DNA from: Neptunomonas phycophila
GTDB taxonomy: Bacteria; Pseudomonadota; Gammaproteobacteria; Pseudomonadales; Balneatricaceae
Reading direction: 5' to 3'
Length of the DNA stretch: 64,000 bases
Assembly: GCF_001922575.1 (NCBI RefSeq)
Contig: NZ_MRCI01000001.1
Coordinates: 1,736,001 to 1,800,000, forward strand
A model generated the notes under the pieces. The model saw only the letters and a list, made by a program, of their open reading frames with translations, did no database searches and had not been told where the DNA came from. The first letter of the stretch is position 1. Each line of letters begins with the position of its first letter. Shown here one piece after another: positions 25,901-35,193 of the stretch. A program made the position numbers and the translations under genes.

Positions 25901-26185
25901 ACCGTTCTTACTTATGCCAATTCATAAGTAAACAACAAAAGATGCACGAATATCCTGCAAACCTATTCCCTAGGCACAAATCTGTGATTGACGACCTTGG
26001 TAAAAGTTCAGCAGATGAGGTAATTAGGACGCTTTTAGCGACGAAAAGACCCTATTTAAGTGTGCACACAATATCAGGCGCGCAAATTTATACAAGATAC
26101 GCAAGAGCCAAACCGCTAATATATTTTCAATACTGGCGGTGTGTTTTAAAAACAATTGTTTAGGAGGATAAAACCAAGAGGCAGG
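25901..26185. other. Intergenic region without a gene between ruvB and tolQ
   Basis: About 285 bases, AT-rich, with no convincing coding frame. Many gammaproteobacteria carry ybgC here, and I see no remnant of it. The tol-pal promoter must lie here; a TATAAAT-like -10 is visible on the minus strand near 26088, but no matching -35. Confidence 0.5.
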
Positions 26186-27199
26186 CTAATCGATGGAGGG
26201 TTTATCGATGCCAAAATGGAGATAAGCATGATCGGTAACGACACGTCCTCGCGGTGTTCGCATAATATAGCCTTGCTGAATCAGATAAGGTTCTAAAACA
26301 TCCTCTATTGTCTCTCGTTCCTCACTGATCGCAGCCGCTAAGTTATCAACTCCCACTGGACCACCCGCAAATTTCTCGATCATGACTAACAACAAACGAC
26401 GGTCCATATGATCAAACCCTTGCTCATCCACACTCAGCATATTCAGCGCAAGGTCAGCAATAGGCTTGGTGATTTCACCATCGCCTTTAACTTCGGCATA
26501 GTCCCGTGCCCGTCGTAATAGGCGATTAGCAATTCGTGGAGTACCTCGGCTGCGCTTGGCTACCTCTTTTGCCCCCTCTTCACTAATAATCGTTCCTGAT
26601 AACCGGGCTGAGCGCATCACGATATTGGTTAAGTCTTCGATATTATAAAACTCAAGACGTTGTACGATACCGAAGCGGTCTCGCAAGGGAGAAGTGAGTG
26701 AGCCAGCTCGGGTGGTTGCCCCAACCAAAGTAAAAGGAGGCAAATCGAGCTTAATGGATCGAGCGGCAGGCCCTTCACCAATAATTATATCCAGCTGGTA
26801 GTCTTCCATAGCAGGATACAAAACTTCTTCTACATTTGGGCTAAGGCGGTGTATTTCATCAATAAATAAAATATCACCGGCTTCTAAGTTTGTTAGTAAG
26901 GCGGCTAAATCTCCGGCTTTTTCTAAAATAGGGCCAGATGTTGTTTTAATATCGCCTTCCATTTCATGCGCGATAATATTAGCCAGCGTTGTTTTACCAA
27001 GCCCAGGAGGCCCAAAAATCAGTGTATGATCCAGCGCCTCACCGCGATTACGAGCCGCATGGATAAAAATTTCCATTTGCTCTTTAACAACGGGCTGACC
27101 GGTGTAATCCGATAGTTTTTGCGGGCGAATTGCACGATCGAACTGCTCTTCCACCTTACTAGTCTGTGTGGGCGCTATAAAGCGGTCCGCTTCGATCAT
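26186..27199 (-). CDS. ruvB: Holliday junction branch-migration helicase RuvB
   Basis: A 337-residue AAA+ ATPase. The Walker A motif is [15 protein letters not shown], Walker B is [12 protein letters not shown], and sensor 1 is [20 protein letters not shown]. The C-terminal winged helix includes [20 protein letters not shown] and [12 protein letters not shown]. With RuvA it drives branch migration. It lies 76 bases after ruvA. Confidence 0.98.
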   Translation of the reverse strand: MIEADRFIAPTQTSKVEEQFDRAIRPQKLSDYTGQPVVKEQMEIFIHAARNRGEALDHTLIFGPPGLGKTTLANIIAHEMEGDIKTTSGPILEKAGDLAALLTNLEAGDILFIDEIHRLSPNVEEVLYPAMEDYQLDIIIGEGPAARSIKLDLPPFTLVGATTRAGSLTSPLRDRFGIVQRLEFYNIEDLTNIVMRSARLSGTIISEEGAKEVAKRSRGTPRIANRLLRRARDYAEVKGDGEITKPIADLALNMLSVDEQGFDHMDRRLLLVMIEKFAGGPVGVDNLAAAISEERETIEDVLEPYLIQQGYIMRTPRGRVVTDHAYLHFGIDKPSID

Positions 27200-27275
27200 T
27201 TACAACCTCGCAATAACATCGGGAAACCTACCATTGTACTTACTTATTCTCAGTGGCCTGCAGTATGAAGAAGTT

Positions 27276-27908
27276 TTAGCCAGAGACCATTGATTTAAGT
27301 GCTAACCGGATTAACGACTCGCTACTGTTAATATCGCCTAATTGTTTCTCGGCTTGGGCAACCGCTTTAGCAGCCAAGGCAGGCTTATAGCCCAGCGATA
27401 CCAAAGCACTTTCTGCTTCTTGGCGGTATCCATCAATAGCAGCTGACGCGGCTTCAGGTAAGTCATTACCCGTTAGCTGGAAGTCGGCAGGCTCAGCGGC
27501 CGGTAATGTTTTTAGCTTATCCTTTAACTCGACTATTAGGCGCTCGGCAGTTTTTTTACCCACTCCAGGGATACGTGTAAGCGCGGCGGCATCTTCGCGC
27601 TGCATACAAGCCACCAGCTCTTGAGCTGTCATGCCGGACAAAATAGATAGTGCAAGTTTAGGCCCCACACCGCTGGCTTTAATCAACGCCCGAAATAAAG
27701 TGCGCTCGTATTTATCATAAAAGCCATACAATAACTGAGCATCTTCTCGCACTACAAAGTGGGTATATAGTGTAACGCTACAACCGGGATCTGGTAATTT
27801 GAAGCACGTATTCATCGACGCCTCGACGTCATACCCAACTCCATTCACATCTACCATGATATGAGGCGGCTGTTTTTCTGCTAATTCACCTTTTAAGCGT
27901 CCGATCAC
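27276..27908 (-). CDS. ruvA: Holliday junction DNA-binding protein RuvA
   Basis: A 210-residue RuvA with N-terminal OB domain (MIGRLKGELAEKQ; VDVNGVGYDVE), two helix-hairpin-helix motifs (SGVGPKLALSILSG; IPGVGKKTAERLIVEL) and a C-terminal domain III after a linker that binds RuvB. It recognises four-way junctions. RuvC, usually upstream in gammaproteobacteria, is not present; the next gene is ftsY. Confidence 0.97.
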   Translation of the reverse strand: MIGRLKGELAEKQPPHIMVDVNGVGYDVEASMNTCFKLPDPGCSVTLYTHFVVREDAQLLYGFYDKYERTLFRALIKASGVGPKLALSILSGMTAQELVACMQREDAAALTRIPGVGKKTAERLIVELKDKLKTLPAAEPADFQLTGNDLPEAASAAIDGYRQEAESALVSLGYKPALAAKAVAQAEKQLGDINSSESLIRLALKSMVSG

Positions 27909-28033
27909 GTCTCTACCTACCCTATTTCACAAAGCCAACAACAGTGTATGAATATACAGTAGCCGTTTAAAAATACCAACTGCGAGTCGCGATACTTATC
28001 ACACTCGCAGAAACTATTGCTTAAACCCTAGGA

Positions 28034-29365
28034 TTACTCGTCAAAAAGTGCTTCAACAAACTCATCAGCTTTAAAAGGACGTAGGTCGTCTACTTGCTCC
28101 CCTACCCCAATAAAACGAATAGGTAACTTCAATTGCTTAGCAATTGCAAAAATAATGCCGCCTTTGGCTGTGCCATCTAACTTAGTCAGCGTAATACCAG
28201 TGACACCCACGGCTTCTTGGAAGATTTTAGCCTGACTCATGGCGTTTTGGCCGGTGCCTGCATCCAGAACCAACATAACTTCATGTGGTGCAGCGGGGTC
28301 GATTTTGCGCATGACTCGCACAACCTTTTCCAGCTCTTCCATTAGATGGTCTTTGTTTTGCAAACGTCCTGCCGTATCAGCAATTAATACATCAATAGAT
28401 TTAGCTTTAGCTGATTGCACCGCATCAAACAACACGGAAGCCGAGTCGGCACCTGTATGCTGGGCAATGACCGGTACATTATTGCGCTCGCCCCACACTT
28501 GCAGTTGTTCAACAGCCGCGGCTCGGAAGGTATCGCCAGCAGCCAACATCACACTTTTCCCTTCGCTTTGGAAACGCTTTGTCAGCTTGCCTATCGTCGT
28601 TGTCTTACCTACCCCATTAACACCCACCATGAGAATCACATAAGGAGCATTCTCAGCCTGGGCAACTAACGGCTGTTCAACGTCGCCTAATAACCCAGCC
28701 AGTTCATCTTTAAGAGCTTGATGCAAAGCTTGTGCATCCGCTAACTGATTACGTTGTACACGCGAAGTAAGCCGATCAATAATATCCGTTGTTGCTTCTA
28801 CGCCTACATCGGAAGTTAGCAGCAGAGTCTCTATATCTTCGAGTAGCTCATCGTCTATTTCTTTTTTACCAAGAAAAAGCGTACCCAATTGCTCAGTCAA
28901 ATTAGCCTTGGTCCTGCTTAACCCGGCTTTAATACGAGCAAACATGCCTTTCTTTTGCGGCGCTTCGTCTGTTACAACAGCGGGTGTGGCAGCTGGCGTA
29001 TCAATCACTACAGGCTCTGGGGCCTTATCGGCTTCAGGCTCTGTTTGCACTTCGGTCACGTCAGGCTCTTGCACGCTTTCTGCTTGCATGTCTTGCGGGG
29101 CAGACACAGGCTCTTTAGCGGAAACGGGAAGTTCATCGTTTATAGCGGCAGCGGCATCGTGTACCACTTCGGTTGATTCTTCTGTAAGCGTATCTGGGAT
29201 GGTGTCGTTTACTTGCTCACTCGACTGGGACGCTTCGTCTACTTTATCTTCAGGAAGCTTGTCAGCGGTTTCAACTGATACTACTTCTCCCTGCTGTACA
29301 TCTGATTCGTTAACGTCCTGTTTATCTTCATTAGAAGAGAAGATAGATTTCAGCTTTTTGAACAT
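28034..29365 (-). CDS. ftsY: Signal recognition particle receptor FtsY
   Basis: A 443-residue SRP-receptor GTPase. An acidic N-terminal A domain (about residues 1-145, rich in Glu, Asp, Ala and Val) associates with the membrane. The NG domain follows, with G1 MVGVNGVGKTTTIGKLTK, G2 AGDTFRAAAVEQLQVW, G3 LIADTAGRLQN, G4 TLTKLDGTAKGG and the C-terminal FIGVGEQVDDLRPF. It is divergent from the antiporter gene. ftsE and ftsX, frequent neighbours, are not in this window. Confidence 0.97.
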   Translation of the reverse strand: MFKKLKSIFSSNEDKQDVNESDVQQGEVVSVETADKLPEDKVDEASQSSEQVNDTIPDTLTEESTEVVHDAAAAINDELPVSAKEPVSAPQDMQAESVQEPDVTEVQTEPEADKAPEPVVIDTPAATPAVVTDEAPQKKGMFARIKAGLSRTKANLTEQLGTLFLGKKEIDDELLEDIETLLLTSDVGVEATTDIIDRLTSRVQRNQLADAQALHQALKDELAGLLGDVEQPLVAQAENAPYVILMVGVNGVGKTTTIGKLTKRFQSEGKSVMLAAGDTFRAAAVEQLQVWGERNNVPVIAQHTGADSASVLFDAVQSAKAKSIDVLIADTAGRLQNKDHLMEELEKVVRVMRKIDPAAPHEVMLVLDAGTGQNAMSQAKIFQEAVGVTGITLTKLDGTAKGGIIFAIAKQLKLPIRFIGVGEQVDDLRPFKADEFVEALFDE

Positions 29366-29515
29366 GGATAATCCCCAAACACCTAAACCAATCTCCTATT
29401 GAAAGAACCAAAAAAGAAAGGCTAACTATTCTGTTGTTACTGGTATGATTTGAAAGGGCTAATCTTATCATAGAGAGCCGCTGTACAAACCTATTGATGG
29501 AAATTTGTCACGTCT

Positions 29516-31108
29516 ATGGAATTTATTTGGATACTTTTCGCATTTGTCTGCGGCTTACTTGTTAAATACTTCAACTTTCCTGCCCTAATCGGCTTTTTGA
29601 TTGCTGGCTTTTTGTTAAATTTCTTAGGCTTTGAGCCTACGGAAAGCTTAGAGACGTTGGCGCATTTGGGTATAACACTCATGCTGTTTACCATTGGGCT
29701 AAAACTGCATGTTAAAGATTTATTGAAACAAGAAGTTTGGGCCACCTCACTGTTACATATGGGAGCCTGGACTCTGGTCATGGGCACCTTGATTATTGGG
29801 CTCAGCATCCTTAGCTTGCCGTACTTTATCGACATAGACTTCAAAACAGCGGCTCTTTTAGGATTTGCGTTTAGTTTTAGTAGCACCGTGTGCATTGTTA
29901 AACTGCTAGAAGAAAGCGGTGAAATGAAAACGCGCCATGGACAAATCGCCATTGGCGTTCTTGTCGTGCAAGATATTGCTGCGGTCGTTTTCTTGGTGTT
30001 TGCTACAGGCAAAATCCCCTCACCATGGGCTTTGTTGCTTTTTGGTTTAGTGTTTATTCGACCAGCACTGGATGTTTTATTGCTTCGTGTAGGTCACAGC
30101 GAAATGCTGCCACTGTATGGATTTTTCTTAGCGATAGGTGGTTATCAACTATTTGAATTGGTGGGTGTAAAAGGTGATTTTGGAGCGCTCGTTTTTGGTG
30201 TCTTACTAAGCCATCACCCCAAAGCTACTGAGCTCACTAAATCTTTATTAAGCTTTAAAGACCTATTCTTAATTGGTTTTTTCTTATCCATTGGCTTTAC
30301 CGCATTGCCAACGTGGTCAATGCTAGGAATAGCCAGTTTGTTGTGCATATTATTGCTCGTAAAAGCGTTAATGTTCTTCGCCGTTTTTACGCGGTTTAAG
30401 CTACGTGGGCGCACCTCATTTCTTGGTGCTCTAGCCCTGAGCAACTTCAGCGAATTTGGCCTGATCGTAGCGGCTTTATGCGTGGATTCGGGATGGCTTA
30501 ACAAAGAATGGTTAGTCATTTTGGCGCTTTCGGTCTCCCTTTCTTTTATTGTCACTAGCTTACTTTATCGCAATGCCCATCATTATTATTTGGTCTATAA
30601 AGATACCATCAAGACTTTCCAATCAGCTAAACGCCTACCTGAGGATGAGTTCATTCAACCGCCTGAAGCTGATATTTTGGTCATTGGTTTGGGGCGTGTG
30701 GGTACCGGCTCTTTTAAAGCTTTGCAGAACATGATTGATAAGCGTGTTGTTGGCCTTGATGCGGACCGTCAACGAGTAGAACGTTATCAAAAAGAAGGGC
30801 TTAATGTTTTTTTTGGTGACGGTGAAGATGCTGATTTATGGGAGAGCTTTGACCTGTCCGGCATCAGCTTAGTGCTACTTGCACTGCCATCTATTGATGA
30901 TAATCGCAACATCACCAATCAACTCCACAAAGCTAACTTTAACGGGAAAATAGCCGCCATCGCTCGCTACCCTGACGAACGCAATGAGTTACTCGAAGCA
31001 GGTATTGATAACGTATTTAACTTCTACACAGAAGCGGGTATCGGTTTTGCAGAAGAGAGCTTGTTACTCATTGGTGAACAACCAAATGGGGCGGCTCTCT
31101 CTCACTAA
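29516..31108 (+). CDS. Kef-type cation:proton antiporter with RCK domain
   Basis: A 530-residue CPA2-family transporter. The N-terminal ~375 residues form about 12 membrane helices, including FPALIGFLIAGFLLNFLGFE and the region TALLGFAFSFSSTVCIVKLL. A cytoplasmic TrkA-N/RCK domain follows (DILVIGLGRVGTGSFKALQN), ending in a Rossmann-like nucleotide-binding fold. This is the KefB/YbaL arrangement for potassium or proton-coupled cation movement. A separate TrkA-C domain is not evident. Ion specificity cannot be read from the sequence. Confidence 0.92.
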   Translation: MEFIWILFAFVCGLLVKYFNFPALIGFLIAGFLLNFLGFEPTESLETLAHLGITLMLFTIGLKLHVKDLLKQEVWATSLLHMGAWTLVMGTLIIGLSILSLPYFIDIDFKTAALLGFAFSFSSTVCIVKLLEESGEMKTRHGQIAIGVLVVQDIAAVVFLVFATGKIPSPWALLLFGLVFIRPALDVLLLRVGHSEMLPLYGFFLAIGGYQLFELVGVKGDFGALVFGVLLSHHPKATELTKSLLSFKDLFLIGFFLSIGFTALPTWSMLGIASLLCILLLVKALMFFAVFTRFKLRGRTSFLGALALSNFSEFGLIVAALCVDSGWLNKEWLVILALSVSLSFIVTSLLYRNAHHYYLVYKDTIKTFQSAKRLPEDEFIQPPEADILVIGLGRVGTGSFKALQNMIDKRVVGLDADRQRVERYQKEGLNVFFGDGEDADLWESFDLSGISLVLLALPSIDDNRNITNQLHKANFNGKIAAIARYPDERNELLEAGIDNVFNFYTEAGIGFAEESLLLIGEQPNGAALSH

Positions 31109-31116
31109 CTAGTAAC

Positions 31117-31142
31117 AAAAAAAGCCCCGCTCAAGCGGGGCT
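31117..31142 (-). terminator. Rho-independent terminator of the prp operon
   Basis: AGCCCCGC-TTGA-GCGGGGCT on the minus strand is followed by a run of seven T. It lies about 80 bases beyond the prpF stop and only nine bases after the antiporter stop, so it may also help end that convergent transcript. Confidence 0.88.
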
Positions 31143-31221
31143 AAAGAAGTAGTAGCTAATTATCCCTGATAGGTAACATAACCAGCTATGGGCCTACTTC
31201 AAACTTACAATCAATGCATAA

Positions 31222-32403
31222 TTAAAAACTATCGCCGGGAACTCGGATCCAGCCTTCCATGAGCACTCTGGCACTGCGGCTCATTACCGCTTTTTTAACC
31301 TGCCACTGACCAGACTCTAACGTAGCTTCTGCCCCCACTCGCAGTGTCCCGGAAGGATGCCCAAAACGCACAGCCGTTCGTTCACCACCACCTGCGGCTT
31401 GATTAACCAAAGTGCCCGTTACAGCGGCTGCGGCTCCTATTGCTACAGCTGCTGTCCCCATCATGGCGTGGTGTAACTTACCCATTGATAACGCCCGTAC
31501 TAACAAGTCCACATCGTTTGTCGTCACCGACTTTCCACTGGACGATACGTAATCACTCGGTTGAGCAACAAAAGCTACCTTAGGTGTATGCTGGCGCGTA
31601 GACGCCTCGGATATATGGGATATTAGCCCCATCTTAACCGCGCCATGAGCCCTGATGGATTCAAAGGTCGCTAGCGCCTTAACGTCACTATTAATATCAT
31701 CTTGTAACTCCGTGCCACTGTAACCGAGGGCCTGAGCCTCAACAAAAATCGTCGGTATACCGGCATTAATGAGTGTTACTTTTAACGTCCCCACACCCGG
31801 AACCACCAAGTCATCCACTAGGTTACCTGTTGGAAACATAGCGCCTTCCCCGTCGGCCGGATCCATAAACTCTACTTGCACCTCAGCTGCTGGAAAAGTA
31901 ACGCCATCTAACTCAAAATCGCCTGTTTCTTGGACGGCACCATCCGTCATTTGAACATGAGCAATAATCGTTTTTTGAATATTAACCTGCCAAATACGTA
32001 CAATGGCCGTTCCGTTTTCAGGGACACGACTGAGATCCACTAAACCATTACTAATAGCAAACGCACCAACCGCGGCCGTTAAATTGCCACAATTTCCACT
32101 CCAATCAACAAACGGCTTATCGATAGATACTTGGCCAAACAGGTAATCGACATCGTGATCAGCTTGCTCACTTTTAGATAAAATAACCGTTTTGCTGGTA
32201 CTTGACGTCGCCGCTCCCATACCATCAATTTGCTTGCCGTAGGGGTCTGGGCTACCCATTACGCGTAGTAATAAATTATCACGCGCCGCGCCGGGTGTTT
32301 GCGCGGAAACAGGCAGGTCCTTTAAGCTAAAAAACACCCCTTTGCTAGTGCCGCCGCGCATATATGTCGCCGGGATTTTTATTTGAGGCAAACTACTCAT
32401 CAT
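31222..32403 (-). CDS. prpF: 2-methylaconitate cis-trans isomerase PrpF
   Basis: A 393-residue PrpF, a diaminopimelate-epimerase-fold protein that isomerises the 2-methylaconitate formed by AcnD so that the methylcitrate cycle can proceed. Characteristic stretches are YMRGGTSKGVFFSLKDLP at the N-terminus, DWSGNCGNLTAAVGAFAI and LHHAMMGTAAVAIGAAAAV. It lies 66 bases after acnD and is the last gene of the operon. Confidence 0.96.
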   Translation of the reverse strand: MMSSLPQIKIPATYMRGGTSKGVFFSLKDLPVSAQTPGAARDNLLLRVMGSPDPYGKQIDGMGAATSSTSKTVILSKSEQADHDVDYLFGQVSIDKPFVDWSGNCGNLTAAVGAFAISNGLVDLSRVPENGTAIVRIWQVNIQKTIIAHVQMTDGAVQETGDFELDGVTFPAAEVQVEFMDPADGEGAMFPTGNLVDDLVVPGVGTLKVTLINAGIPTIFVEAQALGYSGTELQDDINSDVKALATFESIRAHGAVKMGLISHISEASTRQHTPKVAFVAQPSDYVSSSGKSVTTNDVDLLVRALSMGKLHHAMMGTAAVAIGAAAAVTGTLVNQAAGGGERTAVRFGHPSGTLRVGAEATLESGQWQVKKAVMSRSARVLMEGWIRVPGDSF

Positions 32404-32469
32404 GAATACTCCTAAAACAAGGTGCCAATACTACTCATTAATGATCAGCACCTGCTTATAATGTGAAGG

Positions 32470-35061
32470 CTAGGCTGCAGACGACTCTAAAAAGTCTTGT
32501 GCAAAGCGCTGCAAAACGCCGCCAGCACTGTAAACGGACACCTCTTCTGCCGTATCTAAACGGCAAATTACCGGCACACGGAGCTCTTCACCATTTCTTC
32601 GATGGATAATCAAAGTTAATTCAGCTCTCGGTTTAATCGTACCTTCTACATCAAAGGTTTCGGTGCCATCAATTTGATATGTATGACGCGTTTCTCCGGC
32701 AATAAACTCACAAGGAAGTACTCCCATGCCAACCAAGTTGGTACGGTGAATACGCTCAAACCCTTCGGCCACGATAACCTCGACACCAGCCAAACGAACG
32801 CCTTTAGCTGCCCAATCACGTGAGGAACCTTGTCCATAATCCGCACCCGCAATAATTATCAGTGGCTGCTTGCGTTCCATATAAGTTTCGATAGCCTCCC
32901 ACATCCGGCTTTCTTTACCTTCAGGCTCGATACGTGCCAATGATCCTTGTTTAATTTCACCCTGTTCATCAGTACACATTTCATTGAGAAGCTTGGGGTT
33001 CGCAAACGTTGCACGTTGTGCCGTTAGGTGGTCTCCACGGTGAGTTGCATAAGAGTTAAAATCTTCTTCTGGCAAGCCCATTTTATGCAGGTACGCCCCA
33101 GCGGCACTGTTCAACATGATGGCATTGGAAGGCGACAAATGATCAGTGGTAATGTTATCTCCCAACACGGCTAATGGACGCATACCTTTCATGGTTCGCT
33201 CGCCTGCTAGCGCTCCTTCCCAATAAGGTGGACGACGTATATAAGTACTTTGTGGTCGCCAGTTATACAAAGGGCTCTCTGAGCGCTGCGCTTTTCCTAG
33301 ATCAAACATTGGAATATAGATTTGATTAAATTGCTCAGGTTTAACGCTTGAGGCTACTATCGCATCGATTTCTTCATCTGTTGGCCAGATATCTTTTAGC
33401 GTAATAGGCTTACCATCTTTATCAGTTCCTAGCGCATCTTTTTCAATATCAAAACGGATCGTCCCAGCAATCGCATACGCAACAACCAATGGTGGAGAAG
33501 CCAAAAATGCTTGCTTAGCGTACGGATGAATCCGCCCATCAAAATTCCTGTTGCCCGACAACACCGCGGTCGCATACAGGTCCCTATCAATAATTTCTTG
33601 CTGGATCTTAGGATCCAGTGCACCGCTCATTCCGTTACATGTTGTGCAAGCAAAGCCAACAATACCAAACCCAAGCTGCTCCAGCTCAGGCAGCAATCCA
33701 GAGTCTTCCAAGTACAATTGAGCAACTTTAGATCCAGGAGCAAAAGACGTTTTAACCCATGGCTTTCGCACAAGGCCTAAGGCATTCGCTTTTTGGGCAA
33801 TCAAGCCTGCAGCCACCACATTGCGAGGGTTACTGGTATTGGTACAACTAGTAATGGCCGCGATAATTACCGCCCCATCAGGCATTAGACCCGACTCTTC
33901 TTTCCAAGCCCCCGCAATACCACGGGCTTCTAGATCGGACGTAGGTAAACGGCGGTGAGGGTTCGATGGTCCTGCCATGTTACGACCAACACTCGATAAA
34001 TCGAAGGTTAGAACGCGCTCATAGCGTGCGCCAGCTAAATCATCTGCCCACAGACCTGTTTGTTTTGCGTATTTTTCGACAAGAGCAACCTGCTCAGGCT
34101 CGCGACCCGTTAATTTAAGATAATCAATCGTTTGCTCGTCGATATAAAACATGCCTGCCGACGCCCCAAACTCAGGCGTCATATTCGAGATAGTCGCTCT
34201 ATCTCCAATCGTTAAATTTTTGGCCCCGTCTCCAAAAAACTCTAAATAGGAAGAAACGACTTTTTGGTTGCGTAAAAATTCGGTAATGGCCAGTACTATA
34301 TCAGTTGCCGTAATACCAGGCTGACGCTTGCCCACCAGCTCGACCCCAATAATATCCGGTAAGCGCATCATTGACGGGCGCCCAAGCATGACTGTCTCGG
34401 CTTCTAACCCCCCAACCCCTATCGCTATCACTCCCAATGCATCAATATGTGGAGTGTGACTATCGGTTCCAACACAGGTATCGGGGAAAGCAACTCCCTC
34501 GCGGGATTGGATAACCGGAGACATCTTCTCAAGGTTGATCTGATGCATAATGCCATTGCCAGCAGGTATGACATCCACATTTTCAAAGGCTGTTTTTGTC
34601 CATTCAATGAAATGAAAACGGTCCTCGTTACGGCGATCCTCAATAGCACGGTTTTTTTCAAATGCGTCTGCATCGAAGCCAGGAGCCTCTACCGCAAGCG
34701 AATGGTCTACAATAAGCTGCGTAGGGACGACGGGATTAACTTTTGAAGGATCACCACCTTGATCGGCAATCGCGTCACGCAGACCCGCTAGATCAACAAG
34801 AGCAGTTTGGCCTAAAATATCATGGCACACGACGCGTGCTGGGTACCAAGGAAAGTCCAGATCTTGTTTGCGTTCAATTAATTGTTTGAGGGCGTCAGTC
34901 AGCAGTTCTGGCTCACAACGACGTACAAGTTGTTCGGCCAAAACGCGTGAAGTATAAGGTAAAGCCGCGTAAGCATTGGGCTCAATTGCATCTACCGCTT
35001 CGCGAGTGTCAAAATAGTCTAATGACGTACCAGGCAGTGGTTTTCGATAATTAGTATTCAT
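32470..35061 (-). CDS. acnD: Fe/S-dependent 2-methylcitrate dehydratase AcnD
   Basis: An 863-residue aconitase-family enzyme. It dehydrates 2-methylcitrate using a [4Fe-4S] cluster, replacing PrpD. Cluster cysteines are in ITSCTNTSNPRNVVAAG and GFACTTCNGMSGALDP. Substrate segments include FPDTCVGTDSHTPHIDALGV and the C-terminal swivel domain GADYGQGSSRDWAAKG. The gene context (prpB, prpC, prpF) separates it from ordinary AcnA. A hairpin lies in the prpC-acnD gap. Confidence 0.97.
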   Translation of the reverse strand: MNTNYRKPLPGTSLDYFDTREAVDAIEPNAYAALPYTSRVLAEQLVRRCEPELLTDALKQLIERKQDLDFPWYPARVVCHDILGQTALVDLAGLRDAIADQGGDPSKVNPVVPTQLIVDHSLAVEAPGFDADAFEKNRAIEDRRNEDRFHFIEWTKTAFENVDVIPAGNGIMHQINLEKMSPVIQSREGVAFPDTCVGTDSHTPHIDALGVIAIGVGGLEAETVMLGRPSMMRLPDIIGVELVGKRQPGITATDIVLAITEFLRNQKVVSSYLEFFGDGAKNLTIGDRATISNMTPEFGASAGMFYIDEQTIDYLKLTGREPEQVALVEKYAKQTGLWADDLAGARYERVLTFDLSSVGRNMAGPSNPHRRLPTSDLEARGIAGAWKEESGLMPDGAVIIAAITSCTNTSNPRNVVAAGLIAQKANALGLVRKPWVKTSFAPGSKVAQLYLEDSGLLPELEQLGFGIVGFACTTCNGMSGALDPKIQQEIIDRDLYATAVLSGNRNFDGRIHPYAKQAFLASPPLVVAYAIAGTIRFDIEKDALGTDKDGKPITLKDIWPTDEEIDAIVASSVKPEQFNQIYIPMFDLGKAQRSESPLYNWRPQSTYIRRPPYWEGALAGERTMKGMRPLAVLGDNITTDHLSPSNAIMLNSAAGAYLHKMGLPEEDFNSYATHRGDHLTAQRATFANPKLLNEMCTDEQGEIKQGSLARIEPEGKESRMWEAIETYMERKQPLIIIAGADYGQGSSRDWAAKGVRLAGVEVIVAEGFERIHRTNLVGMGVLPCEFIAGETRHTYQIDGTETFDVEGTIKPRAELTLIIHRRNGEELRVPVICRLDTAEEVSVYSAGGVLQRFAQDFLESSAA

Positions 35062-35153
35062 AACAGCATCCTAAAAGTGATTATGCAGCTATCACCCGGC
35101 TTCATTCTTTTGATATTCAGAAAGTCAGGGATAAAAGCAAACAGTGGGTATAC

Positions 35154-35178
35154 CGCGCTTTACGATTTTTAAAGCGCG
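35154..35178. other. Hairpin in the prpC-acnD gap
   Basis: CGCGCTTTA-cgatttt-TAAAGCGCG is a perfect 9-bp stem with a seven-base loop, 16 bases after the prpC stop. There is no T run, so it is more likely an RNA-processing or mRNA-stabilising structure between cistrons than a terminator. Confidence 0.55.
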
Positions 35179-35193
35179 TATAATGGACTGAGC

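Noticed and set aside
25942-26163. 73-codon plus-strand open frame between ruvB and tolQ
   Set aside because: No ribosome site, no recognisable family, and it opposes the tol-pal promoter region. I treat the region as non-coding.
28239-29402. Plus-strand frames over ftsY
   Set aside because: Antisense shadows of the FtsY gene, Thr/Ser-rich from its acidic N-terminal codons.
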